A model generated the notes under the pieces. It saw nothing but the letters and a program-made list of their open reading frames with translations, did no database searches and had not been told where the DNA came from. 64,000 bases of DNA, from positions 2,480,001 to 2,544,000 of the forward strand of contig JAAFYY010000001.1 in NCBI GenBank assembly GCA_014284505.1. Reading direction: 5' to 3'. Position 1 is the stretch's first letter. Each line of letters starts with the position of its first letter. The position numbers were made by a program, and so were the translations under genes. This stretch comes from Streptacidiphilus sp. 4-A2. Its GTDB lineage: Bacteria > Actinomycetota > Actinomycetes > Streptomycetales > Streptomycetaceae. This document shows, one piece after another, positions 18,722 to 28,205 of this stretch.

Positions 18722-19275
18722 GGAAGACCGTCTCCTCGCGGCTGTCCGCCTGGATGCGGATGTCGAAGCGGTGGACGCCGGGCCGTTCCCGGTGCGCGAT
18801 CAGGGTGTGGCGTCGCTCCTCGGGCAGTGAGCTGAGCAGCGCGTCCGTGCCGGCGGGGTCGAGGTAGGCCCGGGTGTGCAGGTGGTGCAGCAGGCCCCGG
18901 GCGAAGAGCACCACCGCGAGGTAGGGGGTGTCGGCCGGGGGTGGCAGGGTGCGCAGCGCGTAGTGGCCGTCGGCGTCGGTGGGCACGCGGCCGAAGCCGG
19001 TGAAGGCCAGGCCGTCGCGTCCGACGACGGACGGCGGTGACCGGATCGCGGCGCATCGAGCCGGGCGCTCCGGTGCGCCGGCCGTCGGGGGATGCCTGCC
19101 AGAACTCCAGCAGGGCATCCGGGACGGGGTGCCCCTCGCCGTCGTACACGGTGCCGTGCAGGGTGAGGGTGCGCGGATCGTCGTGCGGGGCGATCCGGTC
19201 GCCGCCGGGGAAGGGCAGGGCGTAGCCGTAGAAGGGGCCGATCGTCTGTGCGGGGGTGGGCTGCGGGCCGGTCAC
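18718..19275 (-). CDS. pcaG: Protocatechuate 3,4-dioxygenase alpha subunit, one frameshift
   Basis: The GTG at 19275 overlaps the pcaH stop as GTGA. The start TPAQTIGPFYGYALPF is typical of PcaG, followed by GTVYDGEGHPVPDALLEFWQ. The frame changes near 19035 and the protein resumes as GLAFTGFGRVPTDADGHYAL to the stop at 18718, about 185 residues. The alpha subunit lacks the iron ligands and pairs with PcaH in an (alpha-beta)-multimer that opens the protocatechuate ring. Confidence 0.88.
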   Translation of the reverse strand: MTGPQPTPAQTIGPFYGYALPFPGGDRIAPHDDPRTLTLHGTVYDGEGHPVPDALLEFWQASPDGRRTGAPGSMRRDPVTAVRRRTRRPGLHRLRPRAHRRRRPLRAAHPATPGRHPLPRGGALRPGPAAPPAHPGLPRPRRHGRAAQLTARGATPHPDRAPGTARRPPLRHPHPGGQPRGDGLP

Positions 19276-20014
19276 TGGTCCCCTTCGGTCCAGGTGGCCC
19301 GGGGGCCGTCCAGGACGATGTCCCACCGGTAGCCGAGCGAGTACTCGGGTTCGGACAGGTCGTGGACGTACTCGGCGATCAGGCGTTGGCGTGCGGCGGG
19401 GTCGGTGACGGACTGGAAGATGGGGTCGTGGCGGAAGAGCGGGTCGCCGGGGAAGTACATCTGGGTGATCAGGCGCTGGGTGAAGGCGGTGCCGAACAGC
19501 GAGAAGTGGATGTGCGCGGGCCGCCAGGCGTTGCGGTGGTTGCGCCAGGGGTAGGCGCCGGGCCTGACGGTGGTGAAGCGGTAGCGGCCCTGACCGTCGG
19601 TCAGGCAGCGGCCGACGCCGGTGAAGTTGGGGTCGAGCGGGCGGGGTGCTGGTCGCGCTGGTGGGCGTAGCGTCCGGAGGCGTTGGCCTGCCAGATCTCC
19701 ACGAGCTGCCCGCGGACCGGGTGTCCGTCGCGGTCGAGCACTCGGCCGCTGACGGTGATCCGCTCGCCGAGCGGCTCGCCCTGGTGCCGGCGGGTGAGGT
19801 CGTTGTCCAGGTCGGTGACGTCGGTGACGCCGAAGACGGGGCCGGTGAGTTCGAGGGCCTCGGGGTCCTGGAGGACGGCCAGGGGCTGCTGCGGGTGGCG
19901 CAGCAGGCTGCTGCGGTAGGGGGCGTAGGAGCGGTCGGGGTGGGTGGCGCCGCTGGTTCGCGCGGCGGCGATCTCGGCGTCGATGGTCTGCTGGGTGGGT
20001 GTCATCTCGGTCAT
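19272..20014 (-). CDS. pcaH: Protocatechuate 3,4-dioxygenase beta (iron-binding) subunit, one frameshift
   Basis: The ATG at 20014 gives a protein of about 247 residues with one frame change near 19645. The beta-subunit iron ligands can all be placed: a tyrosine in ASGRYAHQRD, a tyrosine in RPGAYPW and the two histidines of WRPAHIHFSLFG. The N-terminal segment PQQPLAVLQDPEALELTGPV is typical. Together with PcaG it cleaves protocatechuate to 3-carboxy-cis,cis-muconate. The gene starts six bases after the pcaJ stop. Confidence 0.9.
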
Positions 20015-20020
20015 CCGTTC

Positions 20021-20658
20021 TCAGCGGTCCAGGACGAGAACTGTGGCGGCAGTGCGTTCGCGCAGCCGGCGCGGGTCGACGCCGGGAGCCAGTTCGACCA
20101 GGCGCAGTCCCTGGTCGGTGACGTCGAGGACGGCGAGGTCGGTGACCACGCGGTTCACGCAGCGTCGTCCGGTCAGTGGCAGGGTGCACTCCTCGACGAG
20201 TTTGGGGCTGCCGTCCCGGGCGTTGTGCTCCATGACGACCACCCCCTGCGGGCGCCGTGGACCAGGTCCATGGCGCCGCCCATCCCCTTGATCATCTTTC
20301 CGGGGACGGCCCAGTTGGCCAGATCCCCGCGGGCGGAGACCTGCATGGCCCCCAGTACGGCGACGTCGATGTGGCCGCCGCGGATCATTCCGAACGACAG
20401 CGCGGAGTCGAAGAACGCGGCGCCGGTGACGACGGTGACGGTCTCCTTGCCGGCGTTGATCAGGTCCGGGTCCACCTGTTCCGCGCTCGGGTAGGGGCCC
20501 ACGCCCAGGATGCCGTTCTCGGAGTGCAGGACGACGTCGACGCCCTCGGGCAGGTGGTTGGGGATCAGCGTCGGCAGTCCGATGCCCAGGTTCACGTAGG
20601 CGCCGTCGGGCAGTTCCCGCGCGGCACGCGCGGCCATCTGGTCGCGGGTCCAGGGCAT
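20021..20658 (-). CDS. pcaJ: 3-oxoadipate CoA-transferase subunit B, one frameshift
   Basis: The ATG at 20658 overlaps the pcaI stop (TGATG). Subunit B features are present: [18 protein letters not shown], the active-site glutamate in [14 protein letters not shown], and [15 protein letters not shown]. The frame changes near 20242, just after [12 protein letters not shown], and continues [15 protein letters not shown] to the stop at 20021. About 211 residues. With PcaI it moves CoA from succinyl-CoA to beta-ketoadipate. Confidence 0.88.
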
Positions 20659-21272
20659 CAGGCGCTCACCGTCTTCTTCTCGATGGCCTTGTCCGCCGCC
20701 TGCTCCGGTGTCAGCTCCACTACGCGCTGCACGAACACGCCCGGCAGGTGGACCTCGTCGGGGCTGATGGTGCCCGCCTCCACCAGTTCCTCGACCTCTG
20801 CGATCGTGATCCGGCCGGCCGTCGCCACCGGCGGGTTGAAGTTCCGGGCGGCCCTGGCGAAGACGAGATTGCCGTGGCGGTCCCCCCTGGCCGCCCGCAC
20901 CAGCGCGAAGTCGGTGGTGATGGCCCGTTCCAGGACGTACTCACGGCCCTCGTAGCGGCGTACCTCCTTGGGCGGGGAGGCGAGCGCGACACTGCCGTCG
21001 GGCGCGTAGCGCCACGGCAGGCCGCCCTCGGCGACCTGGGTGCCGACGCCGGCCGGGGTGAAGAACGCGGCGATGCCCGCACCGCCGGCCCGCAGCCGCT
21101 CGGCCAGGGTGCCCTGCGGGGTGAGCTCCAGCTCCAGCTCCCCGCTGAGGTAGCGGCGGGCGAACTCCTTGTTGTCGCCCACGTAGGAGCCGGTCACCCG
21201 GACGATCCGCCCGGCCGCCAGCAGGACGCCGAGGCCCCCGCCGTCCACACCGCAGTTGTTCGAGACAACACT
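20658..21272 (-). CDS. pcaI: 3-oxoadipate CoA-transferase subunit A, N-terminus missing
   Basis: From about 21272 to the stop at 20658 the protein is a normal subunit [72 protein letters not shown]. The first 40 or so residues of the family, with the GGFGLCGIPE-type CoA loop, are missing. The frame stays open to 21518, but those codons are the antisense of the ROK-family gene on the other strand. The gene therefore lacks its start, and the operon its promoter, unless 21270-21285 is a misjoin. Confidence 0.8.
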   Translation of the reverse strand, partial: SVVSNNCGVDGGGLGVLLAAGRIVRVTGSYVGDNKEFARRYLSGELELELTPQGTLAERLRAGGAGIAAFFTPAGVGTQVAEGGLPWRYAPDGSVALASPPKEVRRYEGREYVLERAITTDFALVRAARGDRHGNLVFARAARNFNPPVATAGRITIAEVEELVEAGTISPDEVHLPGVFVQRVVELTPEQAADKAIEKKTVSA

Positions 21273-21279
21273 CAACTTC

Positions 21280-22252
21280 CCTGCGCGCGGGCCACTGGTG
21301 GCCGGGGTGCACATCGGTGTCCCGTTCACCTCGCTGGCCCTGATCGACCTGCGTGGCCAGGTGGTCGCCCAGCGCACCCTGAGCGGCGGCGCCCGCAGCG
21401 GGCTGCCGCCGGAACTGCCCCGGGAGCTGCCGCAGTTCCTGGCCGAGGGCGCAGCCGGACGCCGGGTGATCGGCCTGGGCGCGATCACCGGCGGCTGGGT
21501 CGACCCGGAACGCGGCACAGTGCTCCGGCACGAACCGCTGGGCTGGCGCGACGTGCCGCTTCAGGAACAGCTGGAGCGGATCAGCGGCCTGCCGGTGCAC
21601 GTGGACAACCACGCCCGGGCCGTCGTCCAGTCCGAGATGCTCTTCGGCTCGCCGGAGGCGAGGCGCAGCGTGGTGCACCTGTTCGTGGGCTCGGTGGTGG
21701 ACGCGGCCTTCGGAATCGCCGGGGTGGTGCACCAGGGCCCGGGCGCGGCCGGGGGACGTGGCCCATCTGCCCACCGGGGACACCACCACCGTCTGCGGCT
21801 GCGACCGCACCGGCTGTCTGCAGGCCGCCGCCTCGGATCTGGCCCTGGTCGAACGGGCCCGGTCGGCGGGCCTGCGGGACTGCCCGGACTCCCTCACGGT
21901 GGTGAGCCGGGCGCTGGCCGGTGACGCCCTGGCCGACACCCTGCTGCGTGAGCGGCTGCGGCTGGTGGCGCGCGCCGCCGCGCTGCTGGTGGACGCGCTC
22001 AATCCGGAGCTGGTCCTGCTGACCGAGCCGTCGGTGGCGCTGTCGGAGAACTATCTGGCCCTGTTCCGCCAGGAGCTGGCCACGTTCTCCAACGTCACCC
22101 GGGCCCCGGAGCGAGTGCGCTTCCCGCACGCGGGACGGGACTTGATGCGGGTCGCCGCCGGGACCGCGGCACTGGCACCGCTGTTCCGCGACCCGCTGCG
22201 CTTCCGGATGCCCGCCGATTCCGTCCCGCACGGGTCCGGACCGGCGAGCTGA
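21280..22252 (+). pseudogene. ROK-family (NagC-like) gene missing its N-terminal DNA-binding part
   Basis: From about 21280 the frame reads as the sugar-kinase-like ROK domain: GPLVAGVHIGVPFTSLALID, GLGAITGGWVD, VHVDNHARAVVQSEM, then after a frame change near 21755 the zinc motif CGCDRTGCLQAAASDLAL, VSRALAGD and NPELVLLTEPSV to the stop at 22252. Streptomyces ROK regulators of this type have about 80 further N-terminal residues with a winged helix; these are absent, and the upstream sequence belongs to pcaI on the other strand. No proper start codon is visible. Without a promoter and DNA-binding domain it is unlikely to work. Confidence 0.7.
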
Positions 22253-22684
22253 CTGTTCGCCGGAATTACCATTCCCTACCAGGGCTGCACCCAGCGGTGC
22301 GAGCCGCGGTTACGCCCCGCCCGCTCGCGTGCCTCTTCGCGGGAGAGCGGGCGGGGGGATGATTGCGTCAACCCAGTTTCGCTGGTCCTCCGCCGTCCAG
22401 CCGCGTCATTTGCCCACGAACCTGGTCGCCCGTGCCGCCCAGCCGCATCGCGGAGCCGTTCCCGAAAACGCGCGGCACCCACTGATCGAGCCAGCCGAGT
22501 TGCATGGCAGCCCGCCGACCTGAGCGGGGCCAACGGCACGGCTACATCTGATCTTTACCCGCCGGTAACTTATTTTCCGCTCGCACGCGCTGCGCCTGTG
22601 GGAGTCTGCGGTGCCCGCACGACCCGCGTCCCCCGACGCCGACCGAGCCGTGCTCTTCACCCTGCCAGGAAGGCCCCACCGCAC
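22253..22684. other. Intergenic region between the ROK fragment and the HAD phosphatase gene
   Basis: This 432-base spacer holds a terminator hairpin (22315-22356) and then about 330 bases without a convincing gene. The last 130 bases, including an AT-richer stretch near 22540-22580, should contain the promoter of the secreted phosphatase; no -35/-10 pair was clear enough to mark. Confidence 0.5.
22315..22356 (+). terminator. Hairpin terminator after the ROK fragment
   Basis: CCCCGCCCGCTC (22315-22326) pairs perfectly with GAGCGGGCGGGG (22345-22356) around an 18-base loop, 62 bases after the stop. Confidence 0.75.
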
Positions 22685-23308
22685 ATGAACCTCTCAGCCA
22701 AGGTCACCGCAGCCGCCCTCATCACCGGCCTGCTGGCCGCCGGTGCGGCGACACCGGCCGTCGCCGCACCCGCCCCCGCCCAGGTGCGTACGGTGGCGCT
22801 CCCGGCCGACGCCACCGGCACGGTGACCCCGGCTCAGTGGCTGGCCGATGTCAGCACCGATCTGGCCCCGGCCTGGACCTACATCGAGCAGTACGTCGCC
22901 GACCCCACGGCTGTCCGGCCGGCCATCGTGCTCGACATCGACAACACCAGCCTGCAGACGTACTTCCACCCGATCACCGAGCCGGCCGTGCCGCAGGTGC
23001 TGGAGCTGGCCACCTACGCGCACGAGCACGGCATCTCGATCCTCTTCGTCACCGCCCGCCCGGACTTCATCGCGTCGATAACCCGGTTCACCCTGGAGAA
23101 TGCGGGCTACCCGGTCGACGGGCTGTACGGCCGCGACCTGGGCGACCTCTTCGAATCGGTCCAGGACTTCAAGACCGACATGCGGACCGACATCGAGAAC
23201 CAGGGCTACACGATCATCGCCAACATCGGCAACAACGTGACCGACCTGGAGGGCGGCCACGCCGAGGCCACCTTCAAGCTCCCCGACTACAACGGCCTGC
23301 TGTCCTGA
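22685..23308 (+). CDS. Secreted HAD-superfamily (subfamily IIIB) acid phosphatase
   Basis: The ATG at 22685 follows GGAAGG. Residues 1-27 form a signal peptide (ALITGLLAAGAATPAVAAPA). The mature protein (about 180 residues) has the HAD nucleophile motif VLDIDNTSLQTY, the second motif ISILFVTARPD, and a later lysine (QDFKTDMR) before IIANIGNNVTDLEGGHA with the acidic motif. This is the plan of class B/acid-phosphatase-like secreted HAD enzymes. It probably releases phosphate outside the cell; no pho-box was recognised. The gene is intact and ends before a strong hairpin. Confidence 0.85.
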   Translation: MNLSAKVTAAALITGLLAAGAATPAVAAPAPAQVRTVALPADATGTVTPAQWLADVSTDLAPAWTYIEQYVADPTAVRPAIVLDIDNTSLQTYFHPITEPAVPQVLELATYAHEHGISILFVTARPDFIASITRFTLENAGYPVDGLYGRDLGDLFESVQDFKTDMRTDIENQGYTIIANIGNNVTDLEGGHAEATFKLPDYNGLLS

Positions 23309-23315
23309 TCCGCCC

Positions 23316-23346
23316 CTGCGGTGCGGGCTCGATTCCCGCACCGCAG
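23316..23346 (+). terminator. Hairpin terminator after the HAD phosphatase gene
   Basis: CTGCGGTGCGGG (23316-23327) pairs perfectly with CCCGCACCGCAG (23335-23346) around a 7-base loop, eight bases after the stop codon. It may also serve the convergent kinase gene. Confidence 0.8.
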
Positions 23347-23411
23347 GACCGCACCCATGGGCGGCGACTTCGTTGGCGCTGAATTCGCTGACGCCGTCAC
23401 GGCCCTCCGCG

Positions 23412-24463
23412 CTACTTTCCCTTCAGCCATGCCCAGAACCCTTTCCTCACCCGGACTGGGGGCTGTGCAGACGGCAGCTGGGCGCCGGCCTGGAGCGAAG
23501 CGGCCGCCCGTCGCTGCCTCCGCTCCTCTGCCCTCACCGCCTTCACAACGTCCCTTGCTGTTTTCGCCCTGAGGCGTGCAAGTGCCTCGGCAACCGACGT
23601 CAGCGCCTCCGACTTCGCAGCTGCGTCCTCCAGCCAGGGAACTGCGCCGTGCGGGTTGCGCAGCAGTGAGGCAGCCAGTCCGGCGTCGGGCCGGGAACCG
23701 GGTTCCTTGTCGAGCATCAGCGCCAGCGCCTGGGTCAGCACGTCGGCCCGCTGCACCGGCCGGTACGGCTGAAGGGCGATCTGCGGCAGAACCTCCAGCC
23801 CAGGGGCGTCGAACGGGAGGACCCCCTCCACGGCGACATACAGGGTCACCCCGAGTGCCCATACGTCCGTCTTCCCGGTCACCTCGTTCCGCAGGCCCTG
23901 GGCCTGCTCCGGGGACATGTAGGGCAGCGTCCCGATGATTGCCTGACTCTTCGTGATTCCTGGGCTTCCCTGCACACTGGCGATCCCGAAGTCGGTCACC
24001 ATCGCCCTGTCGCCGTCGAGGAGGACGTTGTCCGGCTTGAGGTCCCGGTGCACGATCCCCGCGGCGTGCGCGGCGGCCAGTGCCTCAGCGATCTGCGCTC
24101 CGATCGGGCCGCACGCAGCGGGTGCAGCGGCCCTTGGCGCCGCAGAAGTGCCCCCAGCGACCCGCCCGGCACGTACTGCATGACGATCATCGGAGAGCCC
24201 TCGTGCTCGATCACGTCGTGCACCGTCACGATGCCCGGATGGTCGATCCGCGCCGCCGCGCGTGCCTCCCGCACAAGCCGGGCGCGCAGCTCCTGGTCCG
24301 CGCCGTCGTCCTCCGGGAGCAGGATCTCCTTGATCGCCACCTCACGCTGCAGAACGGTGTCCGCCGCCCGCCATACGCGGCCCATGCCGCCCTTGCCGAG
24401 TACCTGCACAAGCAGGTACCGGCCACCGACCATCTCACCTGGGTTCGCCACAACCGGCAGCAT
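23412..24463 (-). CDS. Ser/Thr protein kinase (PknB-like catalytic domain, cytoplasmic), frameshifted
   Basis: A start at the ATG at 24463 is supported by GAGG seven bases upstream, although the frame is open to 24643. Kinase motifs in order: the glycine loop [19 protein letters not shown] with the ATP lysine, [12 protein letters not shown], then after a frame change near 24110 the catalytic loop [32 protein letters not shown] and [12 protein letters not shown]. After the kinase domain comes an alanine/arginine-rich tail of about 90 residues without a transmembrane segment or PASTA domains. It is therefore a soluble Hanks-type kinase. Substrates are unknown. Confidence 0.85.
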
Positions 24464-24552
24464 ACGAAGACCTCGAACGGTGATGTGCGCGAGGGTCCCA
24501 GCCGCACAGGTGAGTTCAGCAGCCCCGGCGGATCCGGCCGGCACGGAGCCCA

Positions 24553-25670
24553 TCAACCCCCGTTCGGCTGGTGCTTTTCCCATGTGATCAATGCCAGGAG
24601 GACCAGGACTGCCGCCGCGAGCGCGGCGGCGCCGCTCCCCCACAGCGCTGCCGACGTGACCAGCGCGGCGGCGGCGAGCGCGGCCGCGAGCCGGGCCCGG
24701 GGCCAGTTGCCCGCGAGTGTGCGGTGGAAGCAGGCGAGGCCGAGCAGGTAGAGGAAGGTGCCGAGCGGCAGTAGCAGGGCAGCGAGCTGATGGGAGGCCT
24801 GGTGGAACTCGCCGATGGACTTCTGCATCCCGACTGCCGCGACCGCGATACCAAGGATGATCAGGTAGTAGGCATAGCCAAAGGCGTAGACGGCGAGGCG
24901 TGGTCGGCGCTCATCCGAAACCCGTTCCAGGCGGGCTTCGCTCTCGCGTTCCTCACGGCCGAAGTAGAGCCACCACATCTCAGCGCTCAGCACCAGTGCC
25001 AGCAGGGCGCCCACGATGGAAGTGAGCTCGCTGCTGTCCCGTGAGGTCGCCGCACCGACCTCGGTGATCGACTCGCCCAGCACGATGATCACTGCCAGCC
25101 CGTGCCGCTCCACGAAGTGCCCGACGCCGACCGTGAACCCGCCGACCCCGGTGACCAGCGGCGTGAGCACTTCCATCACGACGGCCAGTCCCCACAGCCA
25201 CAACCGTGCGGACGGCGGCACCGCCCCCGCGGCGAGCACCACCAGGGCGCTGGCCACGTTCATCGGCCCGACGCGCATGATGCCGCGGTGCCCGGAGGTG
25301 CCGATGAATCCGACCAGGTGGACCGTGACGACCAGGAGGTAGCTGGCACCGAAGACCAGCGCCCAGGGGCCGTGCCCGGCCGCCTTCGGGACGGCCATCG
25401 ACATCAGGAAGAACCCGGCCGTACCGGTCAGCAGGAGCAGGCGGGGCCCGGTTCGTTCCAGGTCGAGCGCGTTGGTCAGCCACGCATAGCCGGAGTACAT
25501 CCACCAGATGATCACCAGGAGTACGGCCACCCGCCCGAGGCTGAGCAAGGTGGTCGCGGTGGTGAGGATCGAGGCGACCTGGGTGATCGTGAACACGAAG
25601 ACCAGATCGAAGAAGAGCTCCAGCGGCGAACGGACTCCGCGGCGCCTGGGACAGCGGTCTCATCGGTCAC
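24553..25670 (-). CDS. Low temperature requirement protein A (LtrA) family membrane protein, one frameshift
   Basis: A GTG at 25670 begins [11 protein letters not shown]; the frame changes near 25635 and continues [20 protein letters not shown], the hallmark N-terminus of LtrA. About ten hydrophobic segments follow, with [19 protein letters not shown], the conserved family motif, near residue 185 and [16 protein letters not shown] near 290. The total is about 371 residues. LtrA proteins are poorly understood membrane proteins first linked to growth in the cold. The stop of the DUF3224 gene lies 13 bases upstream, so they are probably co-transcribed. Confidence 0.82.
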
Positions 25671-25683
25671 GGTCGGGATTGTC

Positions 25684-26079
25684 TCAGCCCAGCGTGTACT
25701 CCAGGACGTAGGAGTGGCCGCCGTCCTCCGACTGGACTATCTCGAAGGCACCCGCGATCCCAGCGAGGTCACCGGAGCCCGTTCCCTGGACGACGCGAAT
25801 CGCGAGCCGCTCACCCTGACCGCCGGGCGCACTGTGCTGGAGGACGAAGGAGCCCTTACGGCCGTCGAGTTCGCCCGTGAACCGCTCCACCGCGACATAG
25901 GCCACGGGGCTGCCCTCGACGTCGGCCACCGACAGCATGCTCACGGTGCTGGTGCCGACCAGACCGCCCTGGAAGCTCTTGGTGATCCGCACCCGGCCGA
26001 GCGCGGCACCCGGGCCTTCGTCGAGCACCTCCGGCTCGAACGACGTGAGATCGAACGTCCCACTGGCCTTCATACCCAT
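25684..26079 (-). CDS. DUF3224 domain protein
   Basis: This intact 131-residue protein starts at the ATG at 26079, seven bases after GAGGGG. DUF3224 features include KASGTFDLTSFEPEV, KSFQGGLVGTSTVSML, YVAVERFTGELDGRKGSFVL and the ending GGHSYVLEYTLG. These proteins fold as small beta-barrels like allene oxide cyclase; no enzymatic role is established. It is the first gene of a probable two-gene unit with ltrA. Confidence 0.85.
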   Translation of the reverse strand: MGMKASGTFDLTSFEPEVLDEGPGAALGRVRITKSFQGGLVGTSTVSMLSVADVEGSPVAYVAVERFTGELDGRKGSFVLQHSAPGGQGERLAIRVVQGTGSGDLAGIAGAFEIVQSEDGGHSYVLEYTLG

Positions 26080-26264
26080 TCCGCACCCCTCGAACTTCCT
26101 GATTGTCTGGATCGCTCAGCAGCCTTGCACACGGCACTGACATTGACCCGGCACGCGTATCCGCCGCTGAGGGTTCCTACGATCCCAGCCCGCACGAAGC
26201 ACCCGATGTGACCTCAGGCCGCCACCGACAACGAAGAATCCTCACCGTCGATGCGACGGGCACC

Positions 26265-27067
26265 TCAGGCGAGCAGATCCAGCAAACGTCTGGCCTGCCG
26301 TTCCGCCGTGCCGGGCGGGTTCCTCGGCTTGTCGGGATCGTCAAAAGCCAGTAGGAACAGCCAGACCAGAGCGAGAAGTCGACGGCACTGCAGCAAACGG
26401 GCGGATTCGGATGCCGTCAGCTCGAAGCACTCCAGGAAGGCCTCCACGTCCAACGGCTGTTCCACCCAGCTCGCCACGTGTTCGGTGATCTCTGCCAGCT
26501 CGAAGGCACGGTCGCTACGGCCGGAGTCCTCGAAGTCGACGACCTGGACGCGGGAACCGTCCCACAGATAGTTCGCGAGGTTGCCGTCCCCGGGCCCGAA
26601 GACCGGTGGAACGTCCGGCTGATCTGGGGCCTCCATGCCCGACCGGGCCAGCCACTCCACGCCGCGGTCCATCGCCCCGCCCAACTCGTCTGTGACCCGG
26701 CACGAACCCTCGGGAACCAGGAATGGATGTGCGCAATGAGTTCTTGCTGATGTCCCGGCCTGAGGGGAATCTCGGCAAGCCGTTCGGCGGGCACCGCGTC
26801 ATGCAGCCTCGCTACTGCTGCCGCGAGTGCTTTGAGCTGGTCACCGTCGAGGGAGCCACCACGCAGTGGCACACCGGCCAGCCTGGACATCGCCACAGTG
26901 GGTTGTGCTCCAGCAAGATCTGCCGTTCGAGGATCCGGAGCAAGTCCGGGCGCATGCCTTGCAAGCAATGTCAGAGCGCGCCATTCCCGCTCGCCTCGTT
27001 CGCGCTCGCCGTCCCGGAAGCGTTTGGTGACGCTGCCGGGCTCGAGCTCGACGCTGTGTGTGCTCAC
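26265..27067 (-). CDS. Aminoglycoside-phosphotransferase/choline-kinase-like protein, one frameshift
   Basis: A GTG at 27067 gives about 267 residues with a frame change near 26680. The N-terminal lobe has REWRALTLLARHAPGLAP and MSRLAGVPLRG. The C-terminal lobe has the catalytic-loop equivalent PVFGPGDGNLANYLW and the metal motif VQVVDFEDSGRSDRAFELAE. The residue before the loop aspartate is glycine/proline-type rather than the usual His-Gly-Asp, which is somewhat atypical. The fold points to small-molecule phosphorylation; the substrate is unknown and resistance should not be assumed. It is divergent from the ATP-grasp gene. Confidence 0.72.
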
Positions 27068-27238
27068 CGACCAGAACTCATGACGAACGATCCTGCCAGT
27101 CCGGCACCGCCCACGTCGCTCCCGAGGGCAAGGGCCGAGGGGCCAGGGCGGGCCCGGGGCCGGTCCGCTGTGGGTGCGGCGGGCCTGGCGGTGGGAAACC
27201 GGTGGCCCGGGGGCTGGGGGTTCCGTAGCGTGTCGGTC

Positions 27239-28116
27239 ATGCCTGTGCCCGTCCTGTACTGCCGTGATGCGCTGAACCCTCGACGCGTGGACGAACACTT
27301 CGCGCCGGAGGCGCGGGAGGTCCGTGCCGGTGGCGGGGCAGTGGGGCTGATCGACCACGACGCGCTGCTGCGGGGCGACGCCCAGCAGGCTGTGGCACAG
27401 GTTCCGGCCGGGCTCGGCAGCGCCTGGTACCGGGGCTGGATGATTCCCGTCGATCGATATGCCGCGCTGGCCGAGGCCCTGAGCCGACGTGGTACCGAAC
27501 TGCTCGTCACGCCGGAGCGATACCGCGCGGCTCACGAACTGCCCGGCTGGTACGCGGTGTTCGCCGACATCACGCCCGCGAGCGTGGGCGCCCCAGCGGA
27601 CCCGGTGAGACGCCGACCGCCGACGACCTGGCTGCGCTCGCCGAGCAGCTGCCGCCGGGCGCGGGAATCGTGAAGGACTACGTCAAATCCCGCAAGCACG
27701 AGTGGGAGCAGGCGTGCTTCATTCCCGAACTCACCGACGCCGCGGGGCTGACCCGGGTCGTGCGGCGCTTTGTGGAGTTGCAGGAGGAGTTCCTGGCCGG
27801 CGGGATCGTGCTCCGTGCCTTCGAGACGTTCGCGAAGCCTGAGTCCGTCGCGGCGGAAATGCGCGTGTGGTGGCTGGACGGTGAACCCAGGCTGCTGACG
27901 CCCCATCCGGACAGTCCCTCCGAACGCATGCTGTTGCCCGGTCTCGATCACATCAGACCTGCGGTACAGCGCCTGGGATGCCGGTTCGTCACCACCGACC
28001 TGGCCCTTCGCTCGGACGGGGTGTGGCGGGTCGTCGAAGTCGGTGACGGCCAGGTCAGTGACCTGCATCAGTCGAGCAGCCGAGGCGAACTGGCCGCCCT
28101 GCTCGTCGGTCCGTAA
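27239..28116 (+). CDS. ATP-grasp domain protein, one frameshift
   Basis: The ATG at 27239 starts PVPVLYCRDALNPRRVDEHF. The frame changes near 27598 and continues GETPTADDLAALAEQLPPGA, then IVKDYVKSRKHEWEQACFIP, GGIVLRAFETF, EMRVWWLDGEPRLLTPHP and WRVVEVGDGQVSDLH, giving about 291 residues. The lysines, the acidic metal-binding tail (VEVGDGQVSD) and the layout fit the ATP-grasp family of unknown specificity (DUF4343-like). It would ligate a carboxylate to an amine or thiol using ATP. No neighbouring pathway suggests the substrate. Confidence 0.75.
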
Positions 28117-28205
28117 CCCTGGCGGAGCCCTGGCTGCTTACGGCCCGGGGGGCGGCCGTCGACCGACGGCGTGCCCAGCATCGGAGCGCCGGGTATCAGC
28201 CGGGT

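Noticed and set aside
23320..23346. T-arm-like tRNA 3' end (GCGGG-CTCGATT-CCCGC)
   Set aside because: The stem and 7-base loop resemble a T-arm, but there is no acceptor, D- or anticodon arm upstream; the bases there encode the end of the HAD phosphatase. It is better explained as a terminator hairpin.
26265..27067. Aminoglycoside resistance gene
   Set aside because: Only the fold of the phosphotransferase family can be seen; the catalytic loop is atypical and nothing supports an antibiotic substrate.
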